NCBI RefSeq assembly: GCF_015832195.1
Contig: NC_052016.1
Span: forward strand, 84,636,547-84,700,546
Source: Motacilla alba alba
Taxonomy: Eukaryota; Chordata; Aves; Passeriformes; Motacillidae
Direction: 5' to 3'
Length of the DNA: 64,000 bases
Position numbers and translations under genes: made by a program. Shown one piece after another: positions 1 through 13,675 of this stretch (position 1 is its first letter; every line of letters starts with the position of its first letter). A model generated the notes under the pieces. It had not been told where the DNA came from, made no database searches, and worked only from the letters and a program-made list of their open reading frames with translations.

Positions 1-19
1 CACTGTTTGCTCGTGGGAA

Positions 20-100
20 GAGGTTGACCCCCACCTCAGCAGAAGCTCCTGTCAGGCAGTTGTGTGAAGGTCTGGGACCCTGCAGGAGCAAATGCTTGTG
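20..100 (-). repeat. possible CR1 LINE fragment
   Basis: The stretch around 25-70 resembles the part of CR1 before its 3' end, read on the minus strand, where avian copies carry a characteristic block about a 'cag gca gtt gt' motif. The match is short and I did not align it. The rest of 100-600 shows nothing I recognise. Confidence 0.25.
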
Positions 101-599
101 GCACTCTTTTCCCGTGAATGCACAAAGCCCTGTTGCACGCCCAGCAGTGGGGACAGCTATTGGATGGGCTGAAGCACAGCAAAAAAAGCAAAAGCACTGC
201 ATTAGCACCTTCTGACACAGCAACCGACACTGCTTATCAGCACAATGTGGGCTTGACTCTTTCTGCTACAGGAGTAGCCAAGGACCCTGATTTCCTGGGT
301 ATCAAGGCCAGTTTCAGACAAAGACAATTTGAACCCAACCATTCATCCTGGGACAGTAATGTGCTCTCCATAGGGGTTGTATTCATGCTGACTGTTCCAC
401 AAGCCTAACAAAAAGCCAGTGTCTCCTCAGTAAATAGCACAGTGGGCAGAAACCACATCAGCCTGTTGGTAATGCTGTGTGGTCTATATGCCAGTAAATT
501 CCTGGATTGTTTTATAGGTGTCAGTCACCTGTAAAAGAGAATTATTCTAAGAGTTTTTAAATGTGCTCAACTTTCTGTAACACCACTCGCAAAAAAAGA

Positions 600-665
600 A
601 GCCCAAACTGGGTCTCCTAAGGAGGTCAGCTGGTCCAGCCCTCTGCACAGAGATTACTCAGAGGT
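600..665 (-). repeat. short old CR1-like 3' fragment
   Basis: The block 'ggtctcctaaggaggtcag' followed by 'ctggtccagccctctgc' resembles the conserved 3' segment of CR1 elements in minus orientation. It is short and diverged, so the family is uncertain. Confidence 0.35.
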
Positions 666-3600
666 TTTGCCATCACGTTTTGTCTACCTTGGTATCCCCC
701 TGGCCCTTGGTGCATTTGGATCTCCTGGGATTTCTGAGAATTACATTTGTTTTTATTTTAAAAATATTTCACGAGGGTGGGGTGGACATTGGCTTCACAA
801 GAACTGCTGGTTGGATAATTCTGTGTGCTTATGTCACATGTGCACCAGTATTTATCACCCTCTGACTAGAGGAGGAGAGAAATTGGAGAGATGACGTTGT
901 TGGAGTTGTGAGGCCACCTGGACCATTCAAGGACATGATGGGCAGGGACTTTGAAGTGTGGGTGGTATTTTGCTTGGCAAATGTCTTTTAAGACCGTAGC
1001 TAAGCACCCACGAATAGAACATTTTTCAAGACCCCTCTGTCCTCCAAGGCCTAGTATATTTAAAAACCCATGTCCCCACTTGCTTAGGGGCTCACAGTGG
1101 AGAAATCTTCAGGAATTGCCAGCCTAAACCTGGGGCTAAGAATGCCCCTCTTTATCACTTTGTTTTTCCAGAGGTGTTTTTCCTGTCTGACCGAAAGCAA
1201 ATTTTTTTCACCCTACTTATAGCCTAAAAATAGCAGACTAAGACATTTAGAAGAAGATGCTCTGATTAGCACTCACTGGCATGGTCTGATGATAAGCAGC
1301 CTCAAGGGTTTTTTTGCAGTGCAATCCAGACTTATCCTTGCTCCCTAAATATGTGTGAAGAATGATAAATTTCCAGCAGCTGCAGGTCTTGTCCACCACG
1401 GCCTTACCAGCATGCAAGGAGCAACCAGCCCAGGGCTGCAGCTTCTTCGTGGGCTCCCCGTGAGTCACCTTGAGCAGTTCCTGCATGGCCTCCACTGGCT
1501 TTGAGTTGATGCATAAGGATGGCAGTCACAAGCTTTTTGGGCTGCAGCTGTGCTCCAAACACTGCCCAGCAGTGATTTTAATATAGACTTCCAGATGTTT
1601 TTTGCTGACAACAAATGGACCAAAATGCCCTCATCTGCAAGCAGATCACTTCAGAAAAATGTGGGGGCAAAGGAAGTGATGAAGAAACAAATGAGTGCAC
1701 ACTCTTCCAGAATGCCAGTCCTCCTTGTCTACTCTGCATCTCTGCTAGTCCAGGTGAGTTCAGGAATGTATCTGTCAGGTTTCCCAGATGTTTAAGCATG
1801 TCTGCTCAGACAAGTTGCTTGATGACAGTGCAAAAACTGTCCCAGTTATCCTATGTCTCCGTTCTGGAAGCAGTTACCCTTGGGCTTTCAGCTTTTGTCA
1901 CCAGTTGATTGCACTGGGAAAGACGTAGGCAATCACTGACAGAACATTGGCAACAGCTCAAGGCAGGCATGGGCTGAGGTATTCGTGGGATTTATTAGTA
2001 CCAATAGCTGGGATGGGGTCTCACAGGCATTGAAGTCAGAACATTAGGCTGTTGCTGATCCATTCTTGGACTTTGCTCCCCCAAGTCAGAGGCATCTGAT
2101 CTGCTGATGCACAGCTACTGAGCTACCATAACTTCAGTCCACAAGTAAGTTCAGCTGCTTTGTTTTTTTCCAATCATCTCTCCAGAGTAGTGGTGCTCCC
2201 CTACCGGAATTCTCCTTCTTCATCATACTTCATAATGTGTGGTTTCTAAGTTAAAAAGTTTTCTTGACAAAATTATTTGGGAGAATCAACCAAGACTGTT
2301 GGTTGTCTGTCCTCCTGTTCCTAATCTTTAACCAGTTCTTGAGTTATCTAAGTTAAATTAGCTTTAGTACTTCTGCACTTTATGACTATACCAGCCACAT
2401 ACACTGACCAACTAGTTCAGGACCATCCTATCTGATTAAGAAGCTTGAGACTGAACTGATTTTTGGAAACAGTGGTTCTCAGAACAACCTTCTTCTCTTT
2501 GCTTTGCAATGAAGTGGTGTTTTGCTCTAAATGGCTGGAGCCCTCTTGGAATAGGTGCTGCAGTTCATTTATTGCATACTTCTCTTGCGCCTATTTAGTT
2601 TTATTTATAACAAATTTAAGAGGCTGCATCACTTTATTTTTAAATTCCCTCCAAAATCTGCAGTACTAATTAGAGAATAGTTATCCCAGCTGGTAACCTT
2701 TTATCTTTGCTGGATACTTCCATTTACCAGCAAGGCAAAAAAATAGATTACTGCCGTCACTACCATTACAGTAATCAAATGTTGCAGACTGCCAAACACA
2801 ATTCCTCCCCCCTGCCCCCAATAAAAATCTTTTCTTTCAATGGGAGTAAATCTTTCCAAAGCACCTTTTCTTTCTGATGTGAATAAGTGGTTTGAAACAG
2901 AAGCATACACATGCCTATGTGACGTCTTTTTTAACATCAGATTTCTGGGCTCCAAGGAAACCAAGCATGCACACAATATGCAGAGTGACAGAGGACAAGG
3001 GGGGGTGTTTTTATTGCACTACAGTGACACTCTTTTATCTATTCTGGGCTCATGGATACCATTTTGAGATGCCTACTGGTGGCAATATCTTCACATTTGT
3101 CTAATGTTAGGAAAATCATTATACTGCTTTCTGAGGTACCTCACAGGAGGCATCTCCTCCTGTTTGCCACAGGCCTTCATAGGAGGAGGTTCAGAGAGGA
3201 AAAGCAGTGTGGACCTTAGGACTTTAAGAAGAATGGTGAGCACTGCAGCAGTCAGCACCCCCATCTTCAACAAATAAATTTGTGCTGCTTAAACACTCAG
3301 AAAAAAATTAAATTATAAATTCTGTTTCCAAAATGCTTCCTGAGCAGACTTGCTGCCATGTCACAGTCCCAGGACCAACTGGCAGAGGGGATCCCAGGGC
3401 ACAGGGCTCATAGTGCAGATGGTTGGGAGGGGGTCCCCTCTTCCCCAAAACCCAGAGGAAGACCCCCCCCTCTCCAGAGTCCCATCAGCTGCGTTCAGTA
3501 AGTGCACTGTGAGTGCATTTAATTTGAGCAAGAACAATACAATGGCTGTGTCTGGACACAGAGTAGTACAGTATTCACATCTGAGAAAGCTTTTCTGTTG

Positions 3601-5617
3601 TTGTGTTGCTCTGTTTTCTGATTGGGGTGAAGAACAATTCTGAGCTCCTTGAAGATGCTTTCAGAGCCAAAGTTGTTTTCCCTGAGGTTCCACCCATATG
3701 AAAATGGAGGAGTTTTTTAACCAAGCAATGAGCACTGGCAGGTCAGCTGCTCAAAACTCCTCCTGCCAGGAGGCAGCTGCCCAGGCTCCAACAAAAGCCT
3801 CCTTGCAACTAACACTTGGAGTGATAGAGAACAGAATCAGAATGTAAAACAGGGGTTTTAAAATGAAGAGCCACACTCGAGCTTGGCCCTACAGTACCCC
3901 CGCTAAAGGACAGAAATTCGTTAATGTGCAGTGCATACATCTACCCAGAGGTTACCTTTAACCATGAGCTTGAAGGAAAAAGCTGTAGTGGAAATGAAGA
4001 GGGGGGGAAAAGCAACACATCTAGAATGTGCAGCATCAATTTTAAGTATGCCAGGGAAATGAGAGACAAAAAAGCTCTGTCCAAAAGAGTCAACGGAAAT
4101 AAAAAGGGCATTTACAAGTATCAAGCAAAAAATAGACTGCATGAGGATTCTGAAATGCAAATATCAATTTATATATTGGATTTGCTTTCAGAAAAAAAAA
4201 TAAAAAAGAGTTTTAACATCTTGGCTTAAATTATTTACAATAAGTAAATGAATATAAAAATCATGTACAATCATTCATTCATTCATTCAAAATAATGAAT
4301 AAAACTATTGATGAAGAGAAGAACAATCTGATCTAGGCTGATTTCCCATATGACAGACTGTTTATCCAGGCCATTAGCTTGTGGACTGAGATCTCCAACT
4401 CCTAGATGTCTCCCAATGCACATTTGGAAAAAAACCCTTCCCCTTTCTTGGGACCTACCAGCTGGAAGCAGATTAGACAAAGCTTTTTCTACATTTTCCC
4501 AAGAGATCCAGTCCGGAGAGTGCTTGCTCTGTGAATCACATTGTTTTCTCCAAATCCAAATAACTCTTTGTATAACCCCTGTACTTCAGTGCTGGTTCAA
4601 AAGGTTGGTTCAAAAGTAGGATGGTGTCCTCTAGTCTCAAAAAACTTTCAGAATCTCCCTGGGACTCTTCCCCGTGTTCAAAGGAGGATGGCAAGAGCTG
4701 GGTGAGAGAACATTTCCCTCTACCGCACATTCCTACTTCAGAAATAAACAAACTCATGTAATCCCAAAGCACAACAAATCTCCACGAGGCTCCAGTCCTT
4801 TGACACCAATCAATACCAGAATGAACATGGCACTCAGACACTGCTGGTGTGTTTTGCTGTGTTTGGCACCTGCATTCCTAACTACCTTTCTCCTTGATTT
4901 TAGGTACTTTCACACTAAGAGAGTTTTGAGACTACAATTCTGAAAAAAGGCACATGCAGATTTACTTTTATAACATGGTGAGGTACAAAGGACAAACAGT
5001 AATTTATTTAACACAGACAGTAGTGCTGGTCTGAGACTTATTTTTTTGAATTGCTCATTGTAGGAAAAATGTTAGTTAATTAGGTACTTCAAGGAAATAG
5101 GCAGGCCTCGAGGAAGCCCTCATACTTGTCTGACACTAGAAGCTGACATTTGTCATCAGCAGCAATCACAAGTACAATTTTATAGTGGAGTTTCTTGTGT
5201 GCATTAAGTGGATTGTGTTCAATCCCTTGATGACATGCAAAATGACATTAGTCACTATCACTTATATAATGAATCACAAACACATCACTACAGATTCAAC
5301 GTCCATGAACATAGACTCTGGCTGTAAAGAACATGTTCTTTCAAATAATGGGACACTGTCTGCTCTGATGGGTGGGCTGGGGAAGACAGAGGAGTTTTGC
5401 CCCCTATTTTATTATCCTGCCCATAGAAGAGTTTTACCAAGACAATTAGCAGTCCCCAAGAGCTTTTGCCCTTAAATCCTACTGGAAAAAGTTTTGTTTA
5501 AAAGCAGATTGTGCCTGTAACCTGTTACATGTCTCTACTCACAATTGCTCTGCTGGTGGCAGATGGCACATAGGAACAAGAGGTGCTAAGTACTGCCTCA
5601 GAAATAATAGTCATTAA
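666..5617. other. intergenic stretch, no gene seen
   Basis: The open frames here are all about 100 codons or shorter, lie on both strands and overlap one another. None has a protein motif I recognise or splice signals arranged like exons. The only repeat I can name is a short TTCA/ATTC microsatellite at 4271-4288 (about 4.5 units). A-rich runs near 4190-4210 and an AT-rich tract at 4230-4300 are ordinary intergenic sequence. Confidence 0.6.
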
Positions 5618-5800
5618 ATCATAGAATGGCTTGCTTTGGAAGAGACCTTCAGCATCCTCTAACTTCAGGCCCCCTGCCTGGGCAGGGACACCTTCCACTA
5701 GACCAGATTGTTCATAGAACCAACCAACGTGCCCTTAAACACTTCCAGGAACACGGCATCCACCGCTTCTCTAGGGTAACTATTTCAGTGTCTCACCAAA
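5618..5800 (-). repeat. CR1 LINE 3' fragment
   Basis: This begins with the CR1 3' end in reverse ('atcatagaatggcttgcttt', then 'ggaagagaccttcagcatc'). It continues into the typical CR1 text of 'cctgggcagggacaccttcc', 'actagaccag' and 'cacttccaggaacacggcat'. It is 5'-truncated, as most CR1 copies are. It contains no useful open frame, and the open frame across it at 5626-5841 is a by-product of the repeat. Confidence 0.8.
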
Positions 5801-8800
5801 CCAGTTCAAGCAAGCTCTGTTGGCATTGGCATGGGATTTAAGATGCTGGTTTGGAGGAGCTCAGGAGGGCTCTTTCATACCTCTTAGTGGCCCACCTGAG
5901 TCAGCAACCCTTCACTTCTCTCTGGAATCCTGCAGGAGTACAGCTATAACTAACTTCCTCACAGCTCCTCAAAAGTTTGGCATTTAAGAGCTCCAGCTTT
6001 TCGTCTTAAAGAGTTCCTGCCCCAGTGTCCCCCACTGACTTTATCCTTGTCTATGAGAAAATGAGAGAAAATGAAAGAAAATAAACTTCAGAGAAACAGG
6101 CACATCCACTGTCTGACTACCAGCAGCACAACAGCCTCAATACCATAAATACTGATGAACACAGACAACTCCCACATTCTTGCCCAGTGCTCATTACCTT
6201 TCTGACTCACCAGAACAACTCAGAAATAATTTAGGGATTCAATAAGCTCATTAAGTACTTCTATTTACAATTTAGGATGCTAGAATCTGGTCCTGATTAT
6301 TTGCACAAATTGAATCCTTCTGACTCATATCATACCTGTTTCTTTCAACCTGGGTCTTTACTTAGGGGATTTACATTACTTTCTAATTGTACATACTCAA
6401 ATTTTCTTATTCAAGACCAGTTTTTGTTAAAGTACCACAATCATTTTAAAGATATGATTAATGGCTTGCCCTTTCACATTATTTGGCCAATGTCTCATTC
6501 TTTTCTATTTCTAAGACAATTTTAAAGTAGGATGAAAAGTGCTTTCATTACCTTTAGTTAAAGCTTTTTCTTCTGTTGCATTTGCACTGTTGTGAACCTT
6601 TAGTAGCTCTGTGCAAGGCACTTTCAAGAAAACATGATCTCTACTCTGAAAGGTTCAAACCTAAGGGCAGACAAAGAAATAAACTGAAGTTTAAATGAGG
6701 GAGACAAAAATACAGTCAACACACAAAGCAATTTGTTTCTCTGTAGCTGGAGGCTGTTTCTGAAAAAGTGTCAGAAAAAATTTTGACAAAATTTCTCCAT
6801 ATCCAACAAAATTCTCAAACAGAGGATGTAGTGTAGTGTAGAGCAGGACTTCTACTGAATAAGAATGAACTTGACTCATGAGTGTCCTGTTTTCTGAGTT
6901 TGTGCCATTCAGATTGAAGTCAGTGGGAGAACTTAAATGAAATGTGCAGGACACAGTACCCAGGGACTTTAGATTAAGAATATTCAAGTAGTGAAACTTG
7001 AGATTTGAAATCCTCATGAGACAGGGTTTTTAAAGGTAATGAGACTATTTACCTTTTTAAAAAATGGACCAATGCACTGTCTTGTGATGATGGATAAAAG
7101 TATAAAAAAATTCTATCTAAGGCAAGCAGGAATATGACTGCAGCAGGCTTATATGCCCTGAGCTAACAGTACAGACATTGTTCATGACACTTGAAAACCA
7201 AAAAGTAAGCAAACTAAATACATTCTTTCAAGGTTCTTGGGATTTTTAAGTTGGTCTCAAGATTCTGAAGGTTGGAATCAAGAAGAGGACTTGTCTGTTA
7301 TGAATTGTCCAGAGGATGGACAGTAGGCATAGGCATGACAGATGCACCTTAAAAGACCAAGCTCTTCTGTAAGTCCTGGGGGCAGTCATTGCCAGGCCAC
7401 AGCACGATGGGCCCTCTCATGCTGCTTTCTCAGTCACATTCCAGGCTGTAAATGCCCAGCAAAGAAATGCCCCCAGGAAAAGCAGGCTGCAGGCCACAGG
7501 GGCTTTTTCCTTGTCTCTTTCAGCTCTAGGGAGAGGGTGTGCTCCAAACCTGCCCAGAGTCAGAGACCCCCTCTTCTTTGTGCTGTACCCATTGAGACAG
7601 CTCAAGGGTCTATCACATGTCCCCACAGCCTTTCCAGCTCTTGGCTGCATGACACCATTTCATGTTTTCTGGAATCCTGGCCATGCCTCTGTCTCCTCTG
7701 CACTACCTATATACCAGGTCCTTGTGAAGGATATCCTTCTAGATGTGCAGTTCCCAGAGATCCCATATATCCCATATATCTCTATGGCCTTTCCAGTCCT
7801 GAAGAGAGGATTATTTCACACATCTTGCATGCTATGCTCCTTTTTAGATACTTGGGTAGGATATTCACCATTTTGCAGCAGTACATTGTCACCTGATGTC
7901 CAGCTGTTATCTCCAGCAGACCCAAAGCTTTTCCTCTTGGGCTGTTAACCTCTATTACCTGCTCACTTGAACCTTCACTGCTGAGATCCTGATGATAAGT
8001 TATGCATGGAGCATCCTGTCTTATCTGATTTTATTTCCTCATTCTATTAAAATATAAGCTTATATAATACTTGAGGCTTTGAGAAATAATTTCATGTTTT
8101 CTTGCATAGTCTTTCTTTTTACATTCTTTTTCATCCTTCTGAATTTGAATTCAGAAGTATAAATTTGGTCTATAAAAAGCCATTCCTGTCATAAGGAACA
8201 AACACAGTCTCCATACAGGAAATGGAAAGGAGGTACTGGACTTATTATTTACTTTTCAGTTAGAATTATTTTTCCCATGCCAAAGGAACAGCAAATTAGT
8301 ATAAGGGTGGGCTTGCTGGTACAATGAACCCAGAAAGGAAAACCATGTTTTGCTACCAGAACTTCGGGATGGGTTTTGTCTTCTCTCATCATTTTTCATG
8401 CTGAATTTCTCCACTTGTACTCAGGGTAGAACCAAGTTATTAAATGGAGCCTTACTTACATAAGAAGCACATGACAGAGCATTTTAGCAGCTCCTGTAAG
8501 GTCGTTAAAAGGGGTGAGTCTCTATATGAGTAAAACAATACGACTGGAAGACCAAATAGAAAGACAAAGATGGGATTTCAGATGCCTCCTCCTGTGTGTG
8601 CTGATAATGTGTTTATTTTTTGAAATGGGGGTTACCAGCAGTGTCAGCCACACATAGACTGAGGGCAGATCAGTTCCAGTGTAAGAGATTAGCATACTTT
8701 TTCCAAGGTTGGTGTGTTCAACCAAAAATAAAATGACAAAAGCAACAAGAATTTGAAGTGTGTCATGAATAAATCTTTTGTACTCTCTAGCCCTTAAGCA

Positions 8801-9591
8801 AATAATTGAAAAGCAACTCTAGTTATGAGTCATGATATTTCTTTAACAATGAGAAGTTATTCTTGATGCCTGCAATGACATTATTTAGTTAGATATTGCA
8901 GACTCCTTATCTACATCCTTTTTGTAAAGTTATAGAAATGCACCAAAGGGTGTTTAAATTCCTTTGCAATCCATCCATAAGCCCACTTAAGGTACACTGC
9001 ATTAGGTATTCTAACAAAAGGAGTTTTCAGGTGCTGTATCAAGTTGTCAGAGCAGTGTTGCTTTCTATACAGATTTTTAGCTAAGCTGAGAGACTGAAGC
9101 TCAGTAAAGCTGAGTGGCTCACTCTTGATTACATTACACCTTGAAATCCACGGTTCAGCTGGTTTTAATTTTTTTCTCAGCACCAGTTGTAATAACATGG
9201 GGATGCTTTAAGGCAGAACATGGAAACTCTTGATGGCTCTGCACAATATGACTGAAGAAGGATGGAGCAGAACTGTACATCTGACCCTTGGACAACCCTT
9301 GGCAGTTCTGGGTGAGCCGGTTCACAGCAGATTAATAGTGAGGACTCCAAATGAGTCTTCACTGTAAACAAGTAGATATTGGAAGAGCTGAAATATGTTT
9401 GAAAAAAATAAAGATTTTTTTTTTTTTTGCTGGTGGAGGGCACGTTAATGTTTGTGACATTTCTTATGTTGGTCTAAGGCGGATGCCTCTTGCCTATGCT
9501 GCCCAGCATTTGGTAGCCAGATAACCCACCAAGCAGTTCATACTGTTTATCACAGAAAACCCCTTTGGTAGAAAGAAGTCCATGCTAGGCT
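5801..9591. other. intergenic stretch with one longer open frame of doubtful meaning
   Basis: A plus-strand frame of 184 codons runs 7342-7896, and a second of 145 codons overlaps it at 7511-7948. Both are rich in Ser, Pro, Cys and Leu, match no family I know, and lie in a locally GC-richer patch. Overlap in two frames argues for chance. A purine-rich run of GAAAAT-like units sits near 6055-6080, and a short direct repeat of 'tcccatata' is at about 7760-7780. Confidence 0.5.
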
Positions 9592-9665
9592 AGAATATAA
9601 TAGAATGGAATGGAACATTTCAGTTAGAAGGGACCTACAATGACCATCTAGTCCAACTGCCTGAC
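9592..9665 (-). repeat. CR1 LINE 3' end fragment
   Basis: The sequence 'agaatggaatggaacatttc' followed by 'agaagggacctacaatgacc' and 'atctagtccaactgcctgac' is the conserved CR1 3' end in minus orientation. The match becomes unclear beyond about 9665, so only the tail can be supported. Confidence 0.75.
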
Positions 9666-12600
9666 CAGGTAAGGGATGAACAAGAGTGAAAGCATGTTAT
9701 CTTTAAAGATCTTGTCCAGATGTTTGTTATGGCTGTGCCATAACAATCCCAAATCAGCTGTTTGCTTATCACAGTACCTGTGAGTGCCCAAGTAACAGGG
9801 ACTTCAAATTACCAGCACTTGGTGAAAGAATATCTGTTCAGAGTTCACGTCACTGGAGCATTTAGGATCTTATGATTTTGCTGCAGACAGTAGTATGGCT
9901 CCATGTACCCTACTATACAGTAGTCTCTTCAGAAATATTCCCAGGATTACATTCGCCTGCAGCTTTACTAATTTTTCTGTGATTGGGAAAGAAAACATTG
10001 CATGGTGCTGGTTTTGATCAAGCTAGGTTATAGCAGGCAAGAGCTAAAGGCACAAAGGCCTGACACTCCTGCAATGTGGTGCAGTGTGATTGCTCAGACA
10101 GTCCTTGTGTGCTGTGCCAGGGCAGGATAAGGTTTCTCTTTTTGACTTGTAGGTACTTGTATGCAGCCACCTGTGAGGATGGTGACTGCCTGCAAGACAG
10201 GCTGGCTCTGAGCAGAGGTACGCAGTCACTTAAGACACAAAAGTGCCATATGTGCAAAACCAGATAGAGCCAGCTGCCTGCACAGTATAAAAAGACTTCT
10301 ATAGTGTCCTGGAAAGCCAGTCTATCTTCAGCCTCTTGCAGGGAGATTGGGATGGGATGAGAACCTCCTTATCCAAACCTACAGCATCTATCACCTCCAT
10401 CTCCTCTATGCCAGTTCCAGGAGTGACCACGGCAAGTCAGTCTGTCTATTACGGCTCACCTCACTCCCTCTGTTTTCCAGAAAAAATAAATCTGCAGACC
10501 AATGTCAGCTCCTTAGTTCAGGGGAAATAAGACTCACATATTGCCATGCAGCGAATAAACCCTGAGTTGACAGTGCTACAGGTTTAGAATCAGGGAGCCA
10601 CTCACAGCAGGGTGGTGACCTTTCAATACAAGGCTCCATGCACATTCATTTATGGTCTTTAAAAGAAGGCTTCTCGGTGTCTCTTGTGACTTCTGTGGAT
10701 GGTAGATCCTCTTTTGAACAGGGAGCAAACTGGCTGTAAAAGGCCCTATCCACATATGGTTTGGGCCACCTTTATTTCATCTTCTATCACCCAGGAGAAT
10801 GGGCTGGTCTATGCCTAATCTGTGATCCTCAGCTACTCCTGTCAACTGCTCTTATCACTTAACTGTAGTGTAATCAGTTGTCACGTAGTTATGTGTTTAT
10901 GGCATGTACATTATACCTTCTTGGAGATAAGAAATGATTACTGACACACACACCTTCATTAACTCACTGACAGAGAAGTAATAGTGACTACAACTGTCAA
11001 GGTAAAATGACAGAATATATCAGCATTAGGGTGATCAAACAACGCAGGCAAATACTCTCTATAAACATAAACTGTTACAACAGCAGTACTTTATGACTTT
11101 TGGCAGCCACAAAGTCATCAATAAGATCCTAAAAGCTCCAGTGACATGTGAACTCATTCTCAATAGATACATTGTCAGAGCAATTTAATTTGCTTTGTGG
11201 TGGTGTCACTCTTTGTTGGAGAAGGACCTTTCTCATCCTCAGAGTTCATTAATGGCAGTGTCAAAAACAGTCTTATTGCCATGACAACATTGAAGAAAGT
11301 TGAATGGAGGCTACTGGATAGCAGAAAACAGATATTACACGTGGCTGTACTTGGCAGGCATGTTCATACTAAGCAAAATGCTGTTCTTTCCAAAATGTAT
11401 TAAGGTGTGTTCAATGTGCACAAACAGCTTCTGAATCTTTGGAGTGTGTCTTTCTGAGATTATATATTTTTAACACACACTAATCACTTAATCATTTTTT
11501 ACCAGAAAATTAAGAAAAACTACTCCATGATTTATGCCTTAAAATCTGCTCAGAGCCATCACTTATAGATGGAAGTACCTCTTGGATCTTTTTCATCCAT
11601 CTCATGTTTTCTTTCATAGCAATGATGACCTTATTTATATCATTGGGCAGTGGTTATGGAGGCTCTTTTACTCTGCAGTTTAGTCACACAATCAACATTT
11701 GATAGAGTATTAATGGTAAACACAACTCTGGGTTAATGATTTTTACGGTCTAATTATTTTTTCTGCGGCAATGAGATTCCCTTCTATCACTTCTCAATTT
11801 TCTCTCTGTGAGACTCAAGGGTTGAAAAAGTGGGTAGGCCCAGACATTTGGTGTTCCAGACTGGAGCAGTAAAACTCAGATACAGACTGAATTATCCAAA
11901 TTAGAATTGAACTAATTCCAATTAACTGCATTTCCTTTGTCTAAGCCATTGATTTTCCCTTTTTCTTGAGTTCCCAAACTCACTTCCCCAGATCATCTGC
12001 TGTTGTAGATGTCGCTATCGTACTCTTACTTTTCCTTGTGTCAAAGACAGACAATCTCAATCTTTTAAAACATGGTTTCTGCTGAATATTTTAACACACT
12101 CCCAATCATTTCCATCACCCTGTGCTGAAGCTGACATGGATCTGCTTCATAGATTGTCTCTTGAGACTTTGAGCATCCAGTGCTGCACTTTCCCCACAGA
12201 GTCATGCTGCTGACCACATAAAAGCACTGCCTTTTTTTTCCATACCTTCACTACCTATGAACTTGTTTCATTCTTTGAACTGTGGCTATACACATCTGTC
12301 CACCGCCAGATCCAAGTCCCCTTCCTAACCTGACACAGGCAGAATGGTATAAGGTTAATGAGTAAATCATGTTGCCCTTTCCAATTAATAGTACTTTGCA
12401 TTTGTTAGACACTGAGCTCCACCTGTCATTTTGCTCCCTATTGTTCAGTGCTCTGCAGCTCCAAACAACCTTCCCCCCTCATGACAGGATCCAAGAATAT
12501 TATTCAAGAGATCAGTATTTGAGTGCTCTACTCTAAATTTTTTGCTTTGTTGGAAATGGATTCATCTGATTCTTTATTTTCTATTTCTTGGCTTTTGCTC

Positions 12601-13018
12601 CCAGTCAATACGTTGCTTCTCCAAAGAGATACAAGACATGTTTTTACACCTTCTAAGGAATCTTTTAACTCACCTTTTGAAAATTAAAATTAATTGCTGT
12701 TGAATTTTTTATACTGCTTTGCAGTTTTACATTGCATTACATACACATTCAAAAATTCTAATAGATTAGTGATACACAATTTGCCATTGCAGAAATTGGT
12801 GAATTGCATTTTTCCATTAATACCTCCCTTTTAATAACTTTTTCTTAATGTTTCCCCTTTTAGAGGCATGAGACACGATTACAAAAGCTACTTTTATAAT
12901 TTTCAACAGCAGAAACCTGAGAGTATTGAGAAAAGAAGCAATTGCAGGCCAGCCTTTGATACGCCAGTGAGATATTATTCTGGTGCTCTTTGCTGGGGTC
13001 ATCTAATGACTGCATGTT
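9666..13018. other. intergenic stretch, no gene seen
   Basis: All open frames are under 80 codons and lack recognisable motifs. A TATAAAAAG string occurs near 10285, but nothing downstream looks like a first exon. No named repeat could be recognised here, though diverged old elements would escape inspection by eye. Confidence 0.55.
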
Positions 13019-13675
13019 TGTCCTAGGGTGACGTTAGGATGCTTGTATCCCCATTTGTGTGTTCTGTTTTGCTGGATATTATGTTCTGTGCCTTCAAGAC
13101 TGGCTCTGAAGAGCGAATGTTTTGGTTTGGTTTTGTTATCAGCCTGCTCCCCCACGGCTGGCGGGACACAGAGACGGGGCAGTACACAGTGCGGCTTTTG
13201 CTTTTTGCTTTGCTCTTGCTCTTGCTTCTGCTTTGCTCTTGCTTTTTGCTTCTGCTCATTAGTTAGTTTAGCTAAGCAGTCTGAATTTTTCCTTGGACTG
13301 TTTTTCCTTTCCCTTTTTTGGAATTACTTGAATTCCAAACCTGCTCCGGACTGGGACCTGGGAAACACCAAGAGTTTGCACCTTGTGGCCTGCAGCGACC
13401 ATCCCCAGTGCCGGAGGGACCAACAACAGAGCAACCACTCCCAAGAGAGACTTTTTGAATTTGTCATCCTTTTCAGAGCAGTGAAAGAGTGTTGTCATCC
13501 GGTGTTGTTCATTTTGTGTGCTGGGGGGTGCTTTGCCTGTTAAATATACAGGTCCTTTCTACTTCTCTCCGAGGAATACTTTCTGGACCAGTTGGGAGGA
13601 GGGGCTGTGTTGGTTTGCTTTCTGGAGGGGCCCCCTTTTGGAGGTTTTCTCCCAGATTTTCCCTAAACCAGGACA
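13019..13675 (+). mobile_element. solo LTR of an endogenous retrovirus (657 bp)
   Basis: The element starts TGTCCT and ends AGGACA, a perfect 6-bp terminal inverted repeat of the TG...CA type expected of retroviral LTRs. The 5 bp before it (13014-13018, atgtt) and the 5 bp after it (13676-13680, atgct) differ at one base, which fits a decayed 5-bp target-site duplication. I recall closely similar sequence as a common bird LTR family, but I cannot give the catalogue name. There is no gag, pol or env beside it, so it is most simply a solo LTR left by recombination. Open frames across it (for example 13028-13543) are not genes. Orientation is assigned from that recollection. Confidence 0.8.
13195..13258. 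repeat. degenerate TTGCTC/TTTTGC microsatellite inside the LTR
   Basis: Pyrimidine-rich 5-6 bp units built on 'ttgctc' and 'tttgct' are repeated about ten times. On the minus strand they read as a Ser/Lys-rich run, which explains the low-complexity open frame at 13023-13259. Length polymorphism would be expected here. Confidence 0.7.

Noticed and set aside
7342..7948. 184- and 145-codon overlapping plus-strand frames
   Set aside because: Two long frames over the same bases with no motif suggest a stop-poor patch. There is no promoter, Kozak strength or splice context to favour either.
13028..13543. 171-codon frame with a Cys/Leu/Phe-rich stretch resembling membrane segments
   Set aside because: It lies wholly within the solo LTR and its hydrophobic stretch comes from the pyrimidine microsatellite.
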